In this document: positions 33,737-42,491 of the stretch, piece after piece | How positions within the stretch are numbered: the stretch's first letter is position 1 | How the letters are laid out: every line of letters begins with the position of its first letter | Assembly: GCF_024734895.1 (NCBI RefSeq) | Contig: NZ_CP091430.1 | Location: forward strand, 6,218,501-6,282,500 | DNA: 64,000 nucleotides | DNA from: Paenibacillus spongiae | GTDB taxonomy: Bacteria; Bacillota; Bacilli; Paenibacillales; Paenibacillaceae | Reading direction: 5' to 3' | Made by a program: the position numbers and the translations under genes | Notes under the pieces: generated by a model | What the model was told of the DNA's origin: nothing | The model's input: the letters and a program-made list of their open reading frames with translations, nothing else | Databases searched by the model: none

Positions 33737-35459
33737 AATTTTCATTATCGAGTGCAAGTGGCGTCGTGGCGGATAACCTATATTGCGATGCAAAAAATGC
33801 CGCAAGAACAGAAACCGGAATTACACTCACAGCGACAGCCACAGGAATTGCAGGTATCATAAGCAGCACATAAATCAGCCAACATACCGGCACATACAGC
33901 AGCCATATTCCCGCCCCAAGCACAGTCGATGCGATCATTCGGCCGATCGGATACCGATCCAGAACGGCGACAATAAGCATCCCCAGTGCCGGTAACGTAA
34001 ATAGGTAACTGATTTCATAGAAAAAGATCGTGCTTCCAATCACCAGCAGCAATAGTAATGACAATAAACCTGCAAGCGCTTCGGCAAGCGATTGTTTCCG
34101 CATCCGGAAGATCAAGACAGCGAGAGCACACAAGCCAGACGCTAAGGCGGTCCAGAGAAAAACCAGGTCATTGTTCGTTGTTTTGCCGAGTTGCATCATC
34201 TGTGTTAATACCGATACGATGCCCCAACTCAGTAAGCTCGCCGCACCCGTCGTACCCATTAGCCAGCCCGTGCCGATGACGATTTGGCGAAGATGAACCT
34301 TGCCGATCCGAATCTGAACAATCAGCCAGCACAAGGAAGCCAGCACGGCAAGAGCCGACAGGAAATAGGCCATGAAGTCACTCACTAACACGAGACGGCC
34401 GGGAAGGAAGGTGAAAAAAACGCTATTCCGGTTTGAAGGGCTGTCCTGAAATTGCGCTTGCGCGCCATAGTCGGCCATTTCCAAGACGGTCTGCAGAAAG
34501 TTATACGCGGTACCGCGATTCAAATTCTCAAAGCTGTCCGTGGGCTGGTGATAATGCTCCACGCCCCCCGCTACTGCGAAATTAAGCCCAGGATATCCAG
34601 CATCCAAAAATGTGGTCAAATCCGTGCCGTTCGGCATTTTGCGATAAAGCCCGGTTAAAAACGAAAAAGATATCGGGTGTGAACTGGCGGATTGAAAATG
34701 CCGCAACAGATCAAGGTTTGGTGTTGACGTTTCAAACATCAACAGTCCGCCGCGATTCCCGCGCGCATCGAAGTTCAGGACCAGATTGATTTTGCCTTGC
34801 AGCTCAGGATGCGACTTCACAAAGGCCTTCGCGCCCAGCGCGATTTCTTCCTCCCCATCCGTAAACAGAAAATAGAGGTCATTTTTCAAATCGGGATTTC
34901 TCGCTTGTTCGCGCAATGCCTCTATTAACGCGCATACGGAAACCATATCGTCAGCCGCGCCTAGGGCGTTTTCTTCACTGTCATAGTGGGCCATCATCAG
35001 GATGCCCCGGTCCGTATCGGGCGCATCGAGCTTCACCCATATATTGTTCAGAACCAGATCATCAAGGTTTTCAGGAACAACTCCGATGTGATTATTACCT
35101 GCGGACTCCCCTGAGGGCGAATTCATTGGAACGATTCGTTCTCTCTTTTGCCCTCCCGCTTGCTCACGATTTACGGTTGAGATGTCCGCGGCGGTGTATG
35201 TTTCCTGATCGATCGTCGCTTCTAGGCCCATATTGCGAGTTTGCGTCAATATATAGTTCCGTACCTCGTCAAGCTCCTTGGAACCGGCCGGGTGAGGTGC
35301 GACTGTCATGGCTTTCAGATTGGCGAGCATTTGTTGATAGGCCGGATAATCGGCATCCGATTCGGATGGCGGCGATGGCGGCCGCATTTGTTGAAAACCT
35401 GTCCAAATTCCAATCGTAAATACGAGAAGCATAAGTGAAATAGATATTTTATTTAACAT
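33735..35459 (-). CDS. M28-family metallopeptidase with C-terminal membrane helices
   Basis: The start is ATG 35459 with GGAGGG upstream; 574 residues. A signal-anchor helix covers ~5-20. The peptidase domain (~45-330) has two-zinc ligands in MAHYDSEENALGAADD (His, Asp), DGEEEIALG (catalytic Glu pair), LNFDARGNRG (Asp) and EHYHQPTD (His). Seven or so membrane helices follow (~350-570). This is the FtsX-like or ER-peptidase-like layout of membrane M28 aminopeptidases. It lies 89 bases after the kinase gene on the same strand but beyond a terminator. Its stop codon touches the solo IS end, so the last few residues may be altered. Confidence 0.85.
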   Translation of the reverse strand: MLNKISISLMLLVFTIGIWTGFQQMRPPSPPSESDADYPAYQQMLANLKAMTVAPHPAGSKELDEVRNYILTQTRNMGLEATIDQETYTAADISTVNREQAGGQKRERIVPMNSPSGESAGNNHIGVVPENLDDLVLNNIWVKLDAPDTDRGILMMAHYDSEENALGAADDMVSVCALIEALREQARNPDLKNDLYFLFTDGEEEIALGAKAFVKSHPELQGKINLVLNFDARGNRGGLLMFETSTPNLDLLRHFQSASSHPISFSFLTGLYRKMPNGTDLTTFLDAGYPGLNFAVAGGVEHYHQPTDSFENLNRGTAYNFLQTVLEMADYGAQAQFQDSPSNRNSVFFTFLPGRLVLVSDFMAYFLSALAVLASLCWLIVQIRIGKVHLRQIVIGTGWLMGTTGAASLLSWGIVSVLTQMMQLGKTTNNDLVFLWTALASGLCALAVLIFRMRKQSLAEALAGLLSLLLLLVIGSTIFFYEISYLFTLPALGMLIVAVLDRYPIGRMIASTVLGAGIWLLYVPVCWLIYVLLMIPAIPVAVAVSVIPVSVLAAFFASQYRLSATTPLALDNEN

Positions 35460-35532
35460 CCCAAAACCCTCCTGCAAAATGAAGTATGCTCTCACTATAA
35501 TGGAAGGAAGGTTAAATCAAGGTTAATAAAAC

Positions 35533-35557
35533 GGCCTGCCGAGAAAATCAGCAGGCC
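35533..35557 (-). terminator. Terminator at the kinase stop codon
   Basis: GGCCTGC (35533-35539) pairs with GCAGGCC (35551-35557). On the minus strand GTTTTATT follows. Confidence 0.75.
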
Positions 35558-36681
35558 TCTTTGTTTTCAGGTTTGGGTAACCGAATGACGATTGTTGTGG
35601 AGATATCCGCCACGCTTTGCACTTTGATTTCCCCACCATGCTTTTCGATGACCATCTTCACGATGGCAAGGCCCAGTCCGCTACCACCAAGCTCTCTCGA
35701 GCGCGATTTGTCTACGCAATAGAACGGATCAAATATCTTTTCGATCTGATCCTCCGGTATGCCGGTACCTGTATCGAAGATCGTAACACAAGTGTTATCC
35801 GCAGTTTCCGCAGCAGCGATGATGATGACGCCGCTTGGCTTGTTATATTTGACCGCGTTATGAATGATATTGGAAAAAGCCCTGTGCAACAAACGTTTGT
35901 CGCCGCATAGCAGCACGTTGTCGGTACGATTTTCGATGTGAATGTTTCTACTTTGAATAGGTTCGAGAAGCTCGTCGATGATATTGTCGAACAAGATCTT
36001 CGCTTCGATTGTCTCGCAAACCACGACATTCTGTTCGGCGTTCAGCTTCAGCAGATCATTCACCAAATCGCTGAGACGCTGAGCGTTATGGAGCGTGTCC
36101 TCCAGCGTTTCCTTATATTGGTCAAGCGTTGGATGATTGTCCAACTGCAGTACCTCGATGTGGGCAATCATGGCGGTGAGCGGCGTTTTAAGTTCATGCG
36201 CAGCATTGGCTGAGAAATTTTTATGCGCGACAAACGCTTTCTCCAATTTATGGATCATGCGATTAAAAGATCGGCTTAGCTTGGAAACCTCGTCATTGGA
36301 CGGGGGCACACTGACTTGCCGGAACAAGTTGTTTTCGCCGATTTCCTTGATTTCCTTGCTTAAATCCGTTACAGGCTTTAAGGCTCTGCCCGTAATGAGA
36401 TAGGTTAAACCGGTTCCGATTACAATGACCATTACGGCGCTTATGATTCCGAAGGCTGTAAAGTCGTTATTCCTCTCTATCACGATTGCCCTTGGCGGCC
36501 GCGGTACAAGCGGTGGTATATTATCAGATGCTTCCACTTTAAACTCTGGAAAGTCTTGGTTATAAATCTGTCGTGCGGCGTAGATCGAGGTCATCATTAA
36601 CACAATGGAAGCAATAGTCAATATGAGCGCCATTAATAGGGTCAGCCGCAGCCGCAGAGGAAGATGATTAAACCGATTCAT
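35548..36681 (-). CDS. Sensor histidine kinase (HAMP, HisKA, HATPase)
   Basis: The start is ATG 36681 (GGGGTG upstream), overlapping the regulator stop by 14 bases; the frame is open further up, but that part lies inside the regulator. 377 residues: two membrane helices (~12-35 and ~85-105) around a short Pro-rich loop, HAMP, HisKA with HELKTPLTAMIAHIE, N-box HNAVKYNKPSG, and G-box GSGLGLAIVKMVI. A short external domain suggests sensing at the membrane. Pairs with the OmpR-type regulator. Confidence 0.9.
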   Translation of the reverse strand: MNRFNHLPLRLRLTLLMALILTIASIVLMMTSIYAARQIYNQDFPEFKVEASDNIPPLVPRPPRAIVIERNNDFTAFGIISAVMVIVIGTGLTYLITGRALKPVTDLSKEIKEIGENNLFRQVSVPPSNDEVSKLSRSFNRMIHKLEKAFVAHKNFSANAAHELKTPLTAMIAHIEVLQLDNHPTLDQYKETLEDTLHNAQRLSDLVNDLLKLNAEQNVVVCETIEAKILFDNIIDELLEPIQSRNIHIENRTDNVLLCGDKRLLHRAFSNIIHNAVKYNKPSGVIIIAAAETADNTCVTIFDTGTGIPEDQIEKIFDPFYCVDKSRSRELGGSGLGLAIVKMVIEKHGGEIKVQSVADISTTIVIRLPKPENKEAC

Positions 36682-37375
36682 GCTGCACCCCCGCGATGAA
36701 ATAGCCGATCCCTCTGGTGTTTCTGACGATTTCTTGATCCCCGAGGTGTACGGCAAGCTTCTTCTTGAGCGAATTGATATGAACTTTGAAGGTGTTGGAA
36801 AATAAATCGGTTTGACTGTCCCACACATGTTCGATAATCTCTTCTGCGCTAATGATTTTATCCTTGTGTATCATCAGATACTCGAGGATGCCATATTCCT
36901 TCTTGGTTACGTCGATCAGTTGATTTCGAACGTAAATCTGCTTTAACGCGGTATCGATTTGAAAATCTCCATGTGAGATTCGCGTATCTGTCAGAATGAA
37001 TTTTCTGCGTAGTAAAGCGCGAAGCCTCGCTTCAAGTTCCTTGAAGTGAAACGGTTTCGCCATATAGTCGTTGGCACCGACATCGAGCCCCGCGATTTTG
37101 TCCTCCACCTCGGAACGCGCGGATAGGATGAGCACCTTGATTTCCTGGTTGAACTTGCGAATTTCTTTCAGAACATCTATGCCATCTATTTTCGGCAGAT
37201 TCAAATCGAGCACGATCGCATCGTATTCATTGACCTGGGCGAGCCGCAAGGATTGTTCTCCATCCGAGGCGACATCGACCGCGTAGCCGAATTTTCTCAA
37301 CCCCATGCCGATCGCTTTTTGCATCGATAAATCATCCTCGACAACCAACACTTTCAGATCCAACACCTCCCGCAT
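36668..37375 (-). CDS. OmpR-family response regulator
   Basis: Receiver (LKVLVVEDDLSMQKAIG; phospho-Asp in IVLDLNLPKIDG; Lys in MAKPF) followed by a winged-helix output domain ending RGIGYFIAG. About 225-235 residues. The start is uncertain: ATG 37375 has no RBS, whereas GGGAGGTG lies 8 bases before a CTG at 37357, just ahead of LKVLVVEDD. First gene of the operon with the kinase. Confidence 0.9.
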   Translation of the reverse strand: MREVLDLKVLVVEDDLSMQKAIGMGLRKFGYAVDVASDGEQSLRLAQVNEYDAIVLDLNLPKIDGIDVLKEIRKFNQEIKVLILSARSEVEDKIAGLDVGANDYMAKPFHFKELEARLRALLRRKFILTDTRISHGDFQIDTALKQIYVRNQLIDVTKKEYGILEYLMIHKDKIISAEEIIEHVWDSQTDLFSNTFKVHINSLKKKLAVHLGDQEIVRNTRGIGYFIAGVQHESV

Positions 37376-37512
37376 TTCAATTAAGGTCATGATAGCCCAA
37401 GCTTGGTTAAATTACAGTAAAATTTTTCATACGTTAATCATTCACCCTATTTGTGATACGGTTCACCGGATGTCTTGCTAATTATTATACCAATCCATTA
37501 CATGGGAGTTGC

Positions 37513-37600
37513 ATTATCCTGCCTGTTAGTTGAGAAAAGGAAGAGGTCAGAACGATCGGCTGCTTTCATGTCTTCATTCAGCTATCGCTCTTCGTTAGTG
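37513..37600. repeat. HR repeat copy 12
   Basis: TTATCCTGCCTGTTAGTTGA - a poor central hairpin - TTCAGCTATCGCTCTTCGTT AG. Preceded by the same ~30 bases as copy 11 (CAATCCATTACATGGGAGTT). Confidence 0.65.
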
Positions 37601-37613
37601 AAGTTAACTATGA

Positions 37614-37641
37614 GAAAGGAGTAGCCCTCAGCTACTCCCTT
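37614..37641 (-). terminator. Terminator of the 37632-38085 pseudogene
   Basis: AAAGGAGTAGC - CCTCA - GCTACTCCCTTTT. Confidence 0.7.
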
Positions 37642-38085
37642 TTGTTTAAAGGAACCTCCGCAATAACCTTGTTCCCCATAAGCACAAGCAATGTAGAATC
37701 AAGTTCCGATTTCTGCACCTCTTCAAAATCTACACCCTTCTTTATGGCATTCAAGATGAAGGGTAGCTGAATTCCCGCTGCAAATGAGCGTGAAATATTT
37801 CCTGGCCTCCAACATGTCCGCAATTCCGCCCAAGATTGTATCCTTGAGGGGCATATTCTTTATCCAATAGTTCCTTGACCTGTTGGGTGTTAAATCAAAT
37901 GTGGTTTCTCTATGCATTTTTGGAATAATTAAGCGTGAACCAATTAAGACTTCTTGAGGTTTTTGAACAAAAAAGCAGTATTCATTACTAAGAACGATTC
38001 TCTGTTCTTGGTCTTTTTCAGGAAAACTCCACTCTCGTTGATCATGGAGTGATTTCATCTTTACGAGACAAATAAACATTTCCAT
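37632..38085 (-). pseudogene. Frameshifted gene of unknown family
   Basis: The first part (to ...GGIADMLEARKYF) ends soon after in the wrong frame. The second part (SRSFAAGIQLPFILNAIKKG ... VIAEVPLNKRE, stop 37632) continues it one frame over, with the shift near 37800. Together they give about 150 residues of a soluble protein I do not recognise. Just upstream lies the end of the propeller gene, with only 2 bases between them. Confidence 0.6.
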
Positions 38086-38087
38086 AT

Positions 38088-39203
38088 TTACGTCGAAAAC
38101 CGGAACTGATAAACCTCATCCCCCCCCAGCCCTAACGCCACACATACGAGCGTCGTTCCTTCGCCGTTCCATTGAAGCATCGTGACGGTTCCAGGATCAC
38201 TGTAGACGGTAGTCTCTGCGGACAAGCCCGCGCTTGCATTCAATGTGGCTGCAGTCAGCACCGGACGCCCTTCGCTTGATCTTACGACATACGCGATTTT
38301 CTTCTGAGCAGCGTCGACAGTCAGGTTGGTCATGAACCCTTTCTTAAGCTGCACGATCCGGTCGAAGCGCTCGCCGGAGATAAGAAACAAGCCTTCGGAC
38401 CCGTTGATCCGGCCCGTGACGAGCAACCTGCCGCCGCTTAGCGGCACGAAGTCATTAATATCGCCTACGGCTAGCTGAATAGATTCCGATCCGTCCAGTG
38501 CAGCGAATCGGATGGAAGTGCTGCGGCCATCGCCGTCAGTGACCTGGAAATAGACGCGCTTCCTGTCGGGCGACACCTTCAGTCGAAACGGCTTGTCGGT
38601 GGTGGCTTTGGTCCATTTCCAGATTACCCGGCTTTCCCCCGTCTTCATATCCAACAACCGGATGCTTTCTTCGAACATCTCGATCAAGCGGCTCGCGTCG
38701 AGCATCGTTAGCATATTAGCGGCGCCGATTAGCCTATCAAGCTCTCTCCGTTCCGTAAGGTCGTACCAAACGGTAAACAAAGCCACTTCGTCGTAAACCA
38801 AATAAACAAGCTTCGTTCCATCGGGCGAGGCGGAAGCTTCAATTATGCGCGAAGAACGTACAACTTCTTCGATCGTATTATCCTTAAGGCTCAGCGTAGA
38901 GATGCCGGTCCGTTTCTTGTTCTCTCCGCTCTGCGAAAAGAAAAGCAACTTGTCGTCACCAAGCAGTCTGGCTCCGCTCAACAAATCATCACTTTGCCGC
39001 TTGACCGCACTCACGATGCGAAAATCGTCCGGTTTGCCCGCCACCGGTGTCTCGCTGTCGAGCAGAATCGTGCGGTCTCGGCTTGTGAACCACAAGAAGC
39101 CATCCCCGATTCCCCAGTATGCGGCAATGATCGTTCCCGTCAGCAATAACAGCAGACCCACTCGGGGAAGTTCCCTTGCCGGTTTTCTTCCGCTTCTAGT
39201 CAT
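38088..39203 (-). CDS. Membrane-anchored beta-propeller protein
   Basis: 371 residues. One N-terminal membrane helix (RVGLLLLLTGTIIAAYWGIG) places the rest outside the cell. About six TolB/WD40-like blades follow (ASASPDGTKLVYLVY, LKVSPDRKRVYFQV, TVDAAQKKIAYVVR). It overlaps the kinase gene by 8 bases and is the last of a three-gene operon (regulator, kinase, propeller). Such a protein may modulate what the kinase senses; this is inference from coupling. Confidence 0.75.
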   Translation of the reverse strand: MTRSGRKPARELPRVGLLLLLTGTIIAAYWGIGDGFLWFTSRDRTILLDSETPVAGKPDDFRIVSAVKRQSDDLLSGARLLGDDKLLFFSQSGENKKRTGISTLSLKDNTIEEVVRSSRIIEASASPDGTKLVYLVYDEVALFTVWYDLTERRELDRLIGAANMLTMLDASRLIEMFEESIRLLDMKTGESRVIWKWTKATTDKPFRLKVSPDRKRVYFQVTDGDGRSTSIRFAALDGSESIQLAVGDINDFVPLSGGRLLVTGRINGSEGLFLISGERFDRIVQLKKGFMTNLTVDAAQKKIAYVVRSSEGRPVLTAATLNASAGLSAETTVYSDPGTVTMLQWNGEGTTLVCVALGLGGDEVYQFRFST

Positions 39204-40653
39204 GCCCTCCCTCCTCTATCCAGATGGTCACAGCTGTTCCTCCGCCGGGGCGACTCGCAATTTCCACCTCTCCCTTGTGGCTGTCCACGATGCTTTTGAC
39301 GATGGCAAGCCCAAGCCCGACGCTCCCCCGTTCTTCCTCCTTCTTCGTTCCAGGCACTCGGTAGAAAGGTTCGAACAATCGGCGCACGTGCTCCTCTGCG
39401 ATTCCTGGCCCTCTGTCGGCGATGAGGACCCGAACCCGAGCCCAGTCGCGGTCAACCGAGCAATCGACGAAAGTGCCAATTCCTCCGTATTTGACGGCAT
39501 TGTCGATGACATTGACCAACATCTCTCTTAACCTTAATTCGTCTCCCTGCACCGTTAGGCCTTTCTCCGCTCTGCAGCGGATTTCCATGCTGTATTTTTG
39601 TGCCTTGACGCTCATCTCGTCGCACACTCTCCGTATAAGCGCCGACATATCTACAGGCTCAAATCGCATACTGACCCGTTCGGAAGATGACTTGGAGTAT
39701 TCGATAATCTGCACGACTTTCTCGTTCAATCGGCTGCTCTCTTCCATAATGTAGCGAAGGCCCTTCGTAAAAAACGGCTTGTCCGTAAATCCGTTCTCGT
39801 GCAGCATTTGCGAATAGCCCCGGATCGTCGTGAGTGGAGTTTTCAGTTCGTGGGTAACGTTGTCGAAGAACGTCTTGGTCGTTTCCTGCGTCACCTTGAG
39901 CGCATCTCGTTCCTGTTTGATGATCTCGATCTGGCTCCGGATTTGCCTGACCATTCGGTTGAACGATCGGGACAGATCCCCGATCTCGTCGTTGCCGTGC
40001 ACCGGCGGCGCCGGCTCGTACCGGCCGAGCGATACTTGCTCGAGGCTGCGGGATAGCCTCTCCAAAGGCTTCGATAACCGGCTCGACAGCCATGCCACCG
40101 TCAGCAGTATAAGCATAAAGATGCCGATGGCGAACCCGCGAACTGCGGATATGAATTGCCGGGTAAAGCCGGAAAGACCGGAATAATCCTTCTCGAAATA
40201 AATGATGCCGATCGGATCGCCGTTAGAATGCATAAGTACGGATAAACTGACGGTCGTATTACCGCCGGAGGAGCGAATGGAATAGGCGTCGCTGCCTTGT
40301 AGCGCCTGGGTGAAATCGTCGCTCTGCGGCGCCAAGTTTACGTTGAGTGAAGATAGCCCATGCCCCTTCTCATCGTAAACGGACACCGCGCTGCCGACAG
40401 CGGTGTTTAGTTCCTTGACTAGGCCATCCGCTTCGCCGGATAGCGTGTTCCGATCCAGCATCATATTCTTGATTAAAAAATATTGGTTCGTGTATACCTC
40501 CAGGTTATGTCTCGCATCGACCATATCCTTTCCGATAATGCGTGACACATTCCGCTCGGTAATCGAGACGGAAACGAGCAACATCGCAGTCAATCCAACG
40601 AAGATCACAATGGAAAATGATAGCAGGAGCTTGTAACGAATCGTAAGTCTCAT
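39196..40653 (-). CDS. Sensor histidine kinase with extracytoplasmic domain
   Basis: 485 residues. Two membrane helices (~8-28 and ~175-195) enclose a ~145-residue external domain of PAS/dCache-like size. HAMP then HisKA with FDNVTHELKTPLTTIRGYSQ, N-box NVIDNAVKYGG and G-box VGLGLAIVKSIVD. Middle gene of the regulator-kinase-propeller operon facing vanY-type lipoprotein. Confidence 0.9.
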   Translation of the reverse strand: MRLTIRYKLLLSFSIVIFVGLTAMLLVSVSITERNVSRIIGKDMVDARHNLEVYTNQYFLIKNMMLDRNTLSGEADGLVKELNTAVGSAVSVYDEKGHGLSSLNVNLAPQSDDFTQALQGSDAYSIRSSGGNTTVSLSVLMHSNGDPIGIIYFEKDYSGLSGFTRQFISAVRGFAIGIFMLILLTVAWLSSRLSKPLERLSRSLEQVSLGRYEPAPPVHGNDEIGDLSRSFNRMVRQIRSQIEIIKQERDALKVTQETTKTFFDNVTHELKTPLTTIRGYSQMLHENGFTDKPFFTKGLRYIMEESSRLNEKVVQIIEYSKSSSERVSMRFEPVDMSALIRRVCDEMSVKAQKYSMEIRCRAEKGLTVQGDELRLREMLVNVIDNAVKYGGIGTFVDCSVDRDWARVRVLIADRGPGIAEEHVRRLFEPFYRVPGTKKEEERGSVGLGLAIVKSIVDSHKGEVEIASRPGGGTAVTIWIEEGGHD

Positions 40654-40667
40654 TCAGGAACCTCCGT

Positions 40668-41366
40668 TTAACGCAGCCTGTAGCCGACGCCGAATACGGT
40701 CTCAATACAGGACGGGGAATCAGGGGCGTCTAGCTTTTTGCGAATGCGCTGCACGTGAATATCCACGGTCCTCGTATCCCCCGAATAAGTAAAGCCCCAA
40801 ACTTTGTCCAGCAGCTCAGCCCGGGTAAAGACGATCCTTTGGTTCTCCGCCAGGAAGAGCAGCAGATCGAACTCTTTGTTTTTCAACTCCACGGGCTCAC
40901 CGCACTTCTTCACCTCACGCTTCTGCTTGGAAATTTCTATGCCCTCCCCGACAATAATCGGAGCGGCCTCTTCCCTGCTGAAACGCTCGGCCACCAGCTC
41001 GATTCTACGGAAAACTGCCCTGATTCTTGCTACGACTTCCCGAATGTCGAAGGGTTTGACTATATAGTCATCGGCACCCAATTCAATGCCTAAAATTTTG
41101 TCGACCGTATCGGATTTAGCGGTCAGCATGATGATGGGGATGCCCCAATTATCCCTGGATGCGGATTTGCACAAATCGAAACCGCTCAAGTCGGGGAGCA
41201 TCAGATCCAGTAACAGCATTTCCGGCTTGAATGAGCGGACGAGATCGATCGCCTCTTGACCGGTTGCAGCATGCCTGACGCGATATCCTTCCTTCTGCAG
41301 CGCGTAGACCAGGAGTTCGGCTATGGCCGTCTCATCTTCTACGACGACTATTTTTTCATTCGGCAT
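40668..41366 (-). CDS. OmpR-family response regulator
   Basis: 232 residues. Receiver with IVVVEDETAIAELLVYAL, phospho-Asp in LLLDLMLPDLSG, and YIVKPF; winged helix ending SCIETVFGVGYRLR. Fourteen bases before the kinase. It is transcribed away from the VanY-type gene; direct repeats in the shared 220-base region (41479-41512) are candidate binding sites. Confidence 0.92.
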   Translation of the reverse strand: MPNEKIVVVEDETAIAELLVYALQKEGYRVRHAATGQEAIDLVRSFKPEMLLLDLMLPDLSGFDLCKSASRDNWGIPIIMLTAKSDTVDKILGIELGADDYIVKPFDIREVVARIRAVFRRIELVAERFSREEAAPIIVGEGIEISKQKREVKKCGEPVELKNKEFDLLLFLAENQRIVFTRAELLDKVWGFTYSGDTRTVDIHVQRIRKKLDAPDSPSCIETVFGVGYRLR

Positions 41367-41478
41367 GACGCTCGTCCTCCATTGCGTTCGCTTAACAGTT
41401 CTTTCATTCTATCAAATAAATGAGAACACGGCGCCGTGCCGGGGCACATTTTACAAATTGGATACAACTTGTCTGCCA

Positions 41479-41512
41479 ACAAGATACATCCTCCCGTAAG
41501 ACAAGATACATC
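41479..41512. promoter_or_regulatory. Direct repeats in the divergent promoter region
   Basis: ACAAGATACATC occurs at 41479-41490 and again at 41501-41512, a 22-base period (two helical turns) as in OmpR-type operators. GATACAACTTGTC just left (41461 on) may be an inverted half-site. Confidence 0.55.
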
Positions 41513-41588
41513 TATCTCTTATCCTTTCCTTGTGCCTATATTCATCAACCGAGAGACAGGCATTTAACAAGCGAGAGGAGTGTTCACT

Positions 41589-42353
41589 TTGCAAAAATCA
41601 TTGTTCGCCATTATCACCTTGATCGCCCTGCTCATCTTATCCGCTTGCGGACACGGAACGATCCCCGCTTCCCCACCGGGTATCGGCAACGGTTCGGACG
41701 ATACCTCCGTCGATTCCGCTAAGACGGCTGCCGATAAAATTCAGGTGCCCGAAGCAGAGGCGGCCATCGCTTCCTTGCTGATCAATAAAGACCATCCACT
41801 GCCGGAAGATTACAAGCCTGACGATCTGGTCTATCCGGACGTCAAGTTTACTTTCCTAGAGAAAATCGAGAAGCGGATGATGCGCAAACCGGCCTCGCAA
41901 GCCTTGGAGAAGCTGTTCGCCGCTGCGGCGAAAGACGGTTTGCCTCTGGCCGGCGTCTCTGCCTATCGGTCCCACGATAGGCAGAAACAGTTGTTTGAAG
42001 CATACGTCCGCAAAGACGGCGAGGCGAAAGCCCGTACCTACAGCGCGTATCCGGGAACGAGCGAGCATGAGACAGGACTTGCTATCGACGTCACTGGAGC
42101 TGATGGTAAATGTGCGGCCACGGGCTGCTTCGGCGGAACGCCAGAGGCGAAATGGCTGGCCAAGCATGCGTACGAATTCGGGTTCATCATCCGTTATCCC
42201 AAAGGAAAAGAAGACATAACCGGTTATCAATACGAACCTTGGCATTTGCGTTATGTCGGCCCAACCGCTGCCAATACCATTTATTCGCATGGATGGACGT
42301 TGGAGGAACACGCGGAGGCGATACTGGTATCCACACCCACCGGTAACGAATGA
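41589..42353 (+). CDS. VanY-type D-Ala-D-Ala carboxypeptidase lipoprotein
   Basis: TTG 41589 is favoured (GGAG 8 bases upstream; GTG 41580 overlaps the RBS). Lipoprotein signal QKSLFAIITLIALLILSACG. M15B peptidase domain ~80-245: SAYRSHDRQKQLFEAYV, PGTSEHETGLAIDVTG (zinc His and Asp) and YEPWHLRYVG (Glu and zinc His). The enzyme trims the terminal D-Ala of peptidoglycan stem peptides outside the membrane. It is divergent from a three-gene regulator operon, so likely under its control. Confidence 0.88.
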   Translation: MQKSLFAIITLIALLILSACGHGTIPASPPGIGNGSDDTSVDSAKTAADKIQVPEAEAAIASLLINKDHPLPEDYKPDDLVYPDVKFTFLEKIEKRMMRKPASQALEKLFAAAAKDGLPLAGVSAYRSHDRQKQLFEAYVRKDGEAKARTYSAYPGTSEHETGLAIDVTGADGKCAATGCFGGTPEAKWLAKHAYEFGFIIRYPKGKEDITGYQYEPWHLRYVGPTAANTIYSHGWTLEEHAEAILVSTPTGNE

Positions 42354-42491
42354 ACCTAAGCAAATTTGCTTGACAAGCCGGGTTAGTAGATACTTAATTT
42401 CTTAATAGAAATAACATAATGATTCTACTCATGAATCAAGAAATTGAAACAGGTTCTCCAAGGCAACTAAAATATTATAAGGAAGATGACC

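Noticed and set aside
36682..36828. N-terminal extension of the OmpR-pair kinase
   Set aside because: It lies fully inside the response-regulator gene; ATG 36681 has a good RBS and starts just before the first membrane helix.
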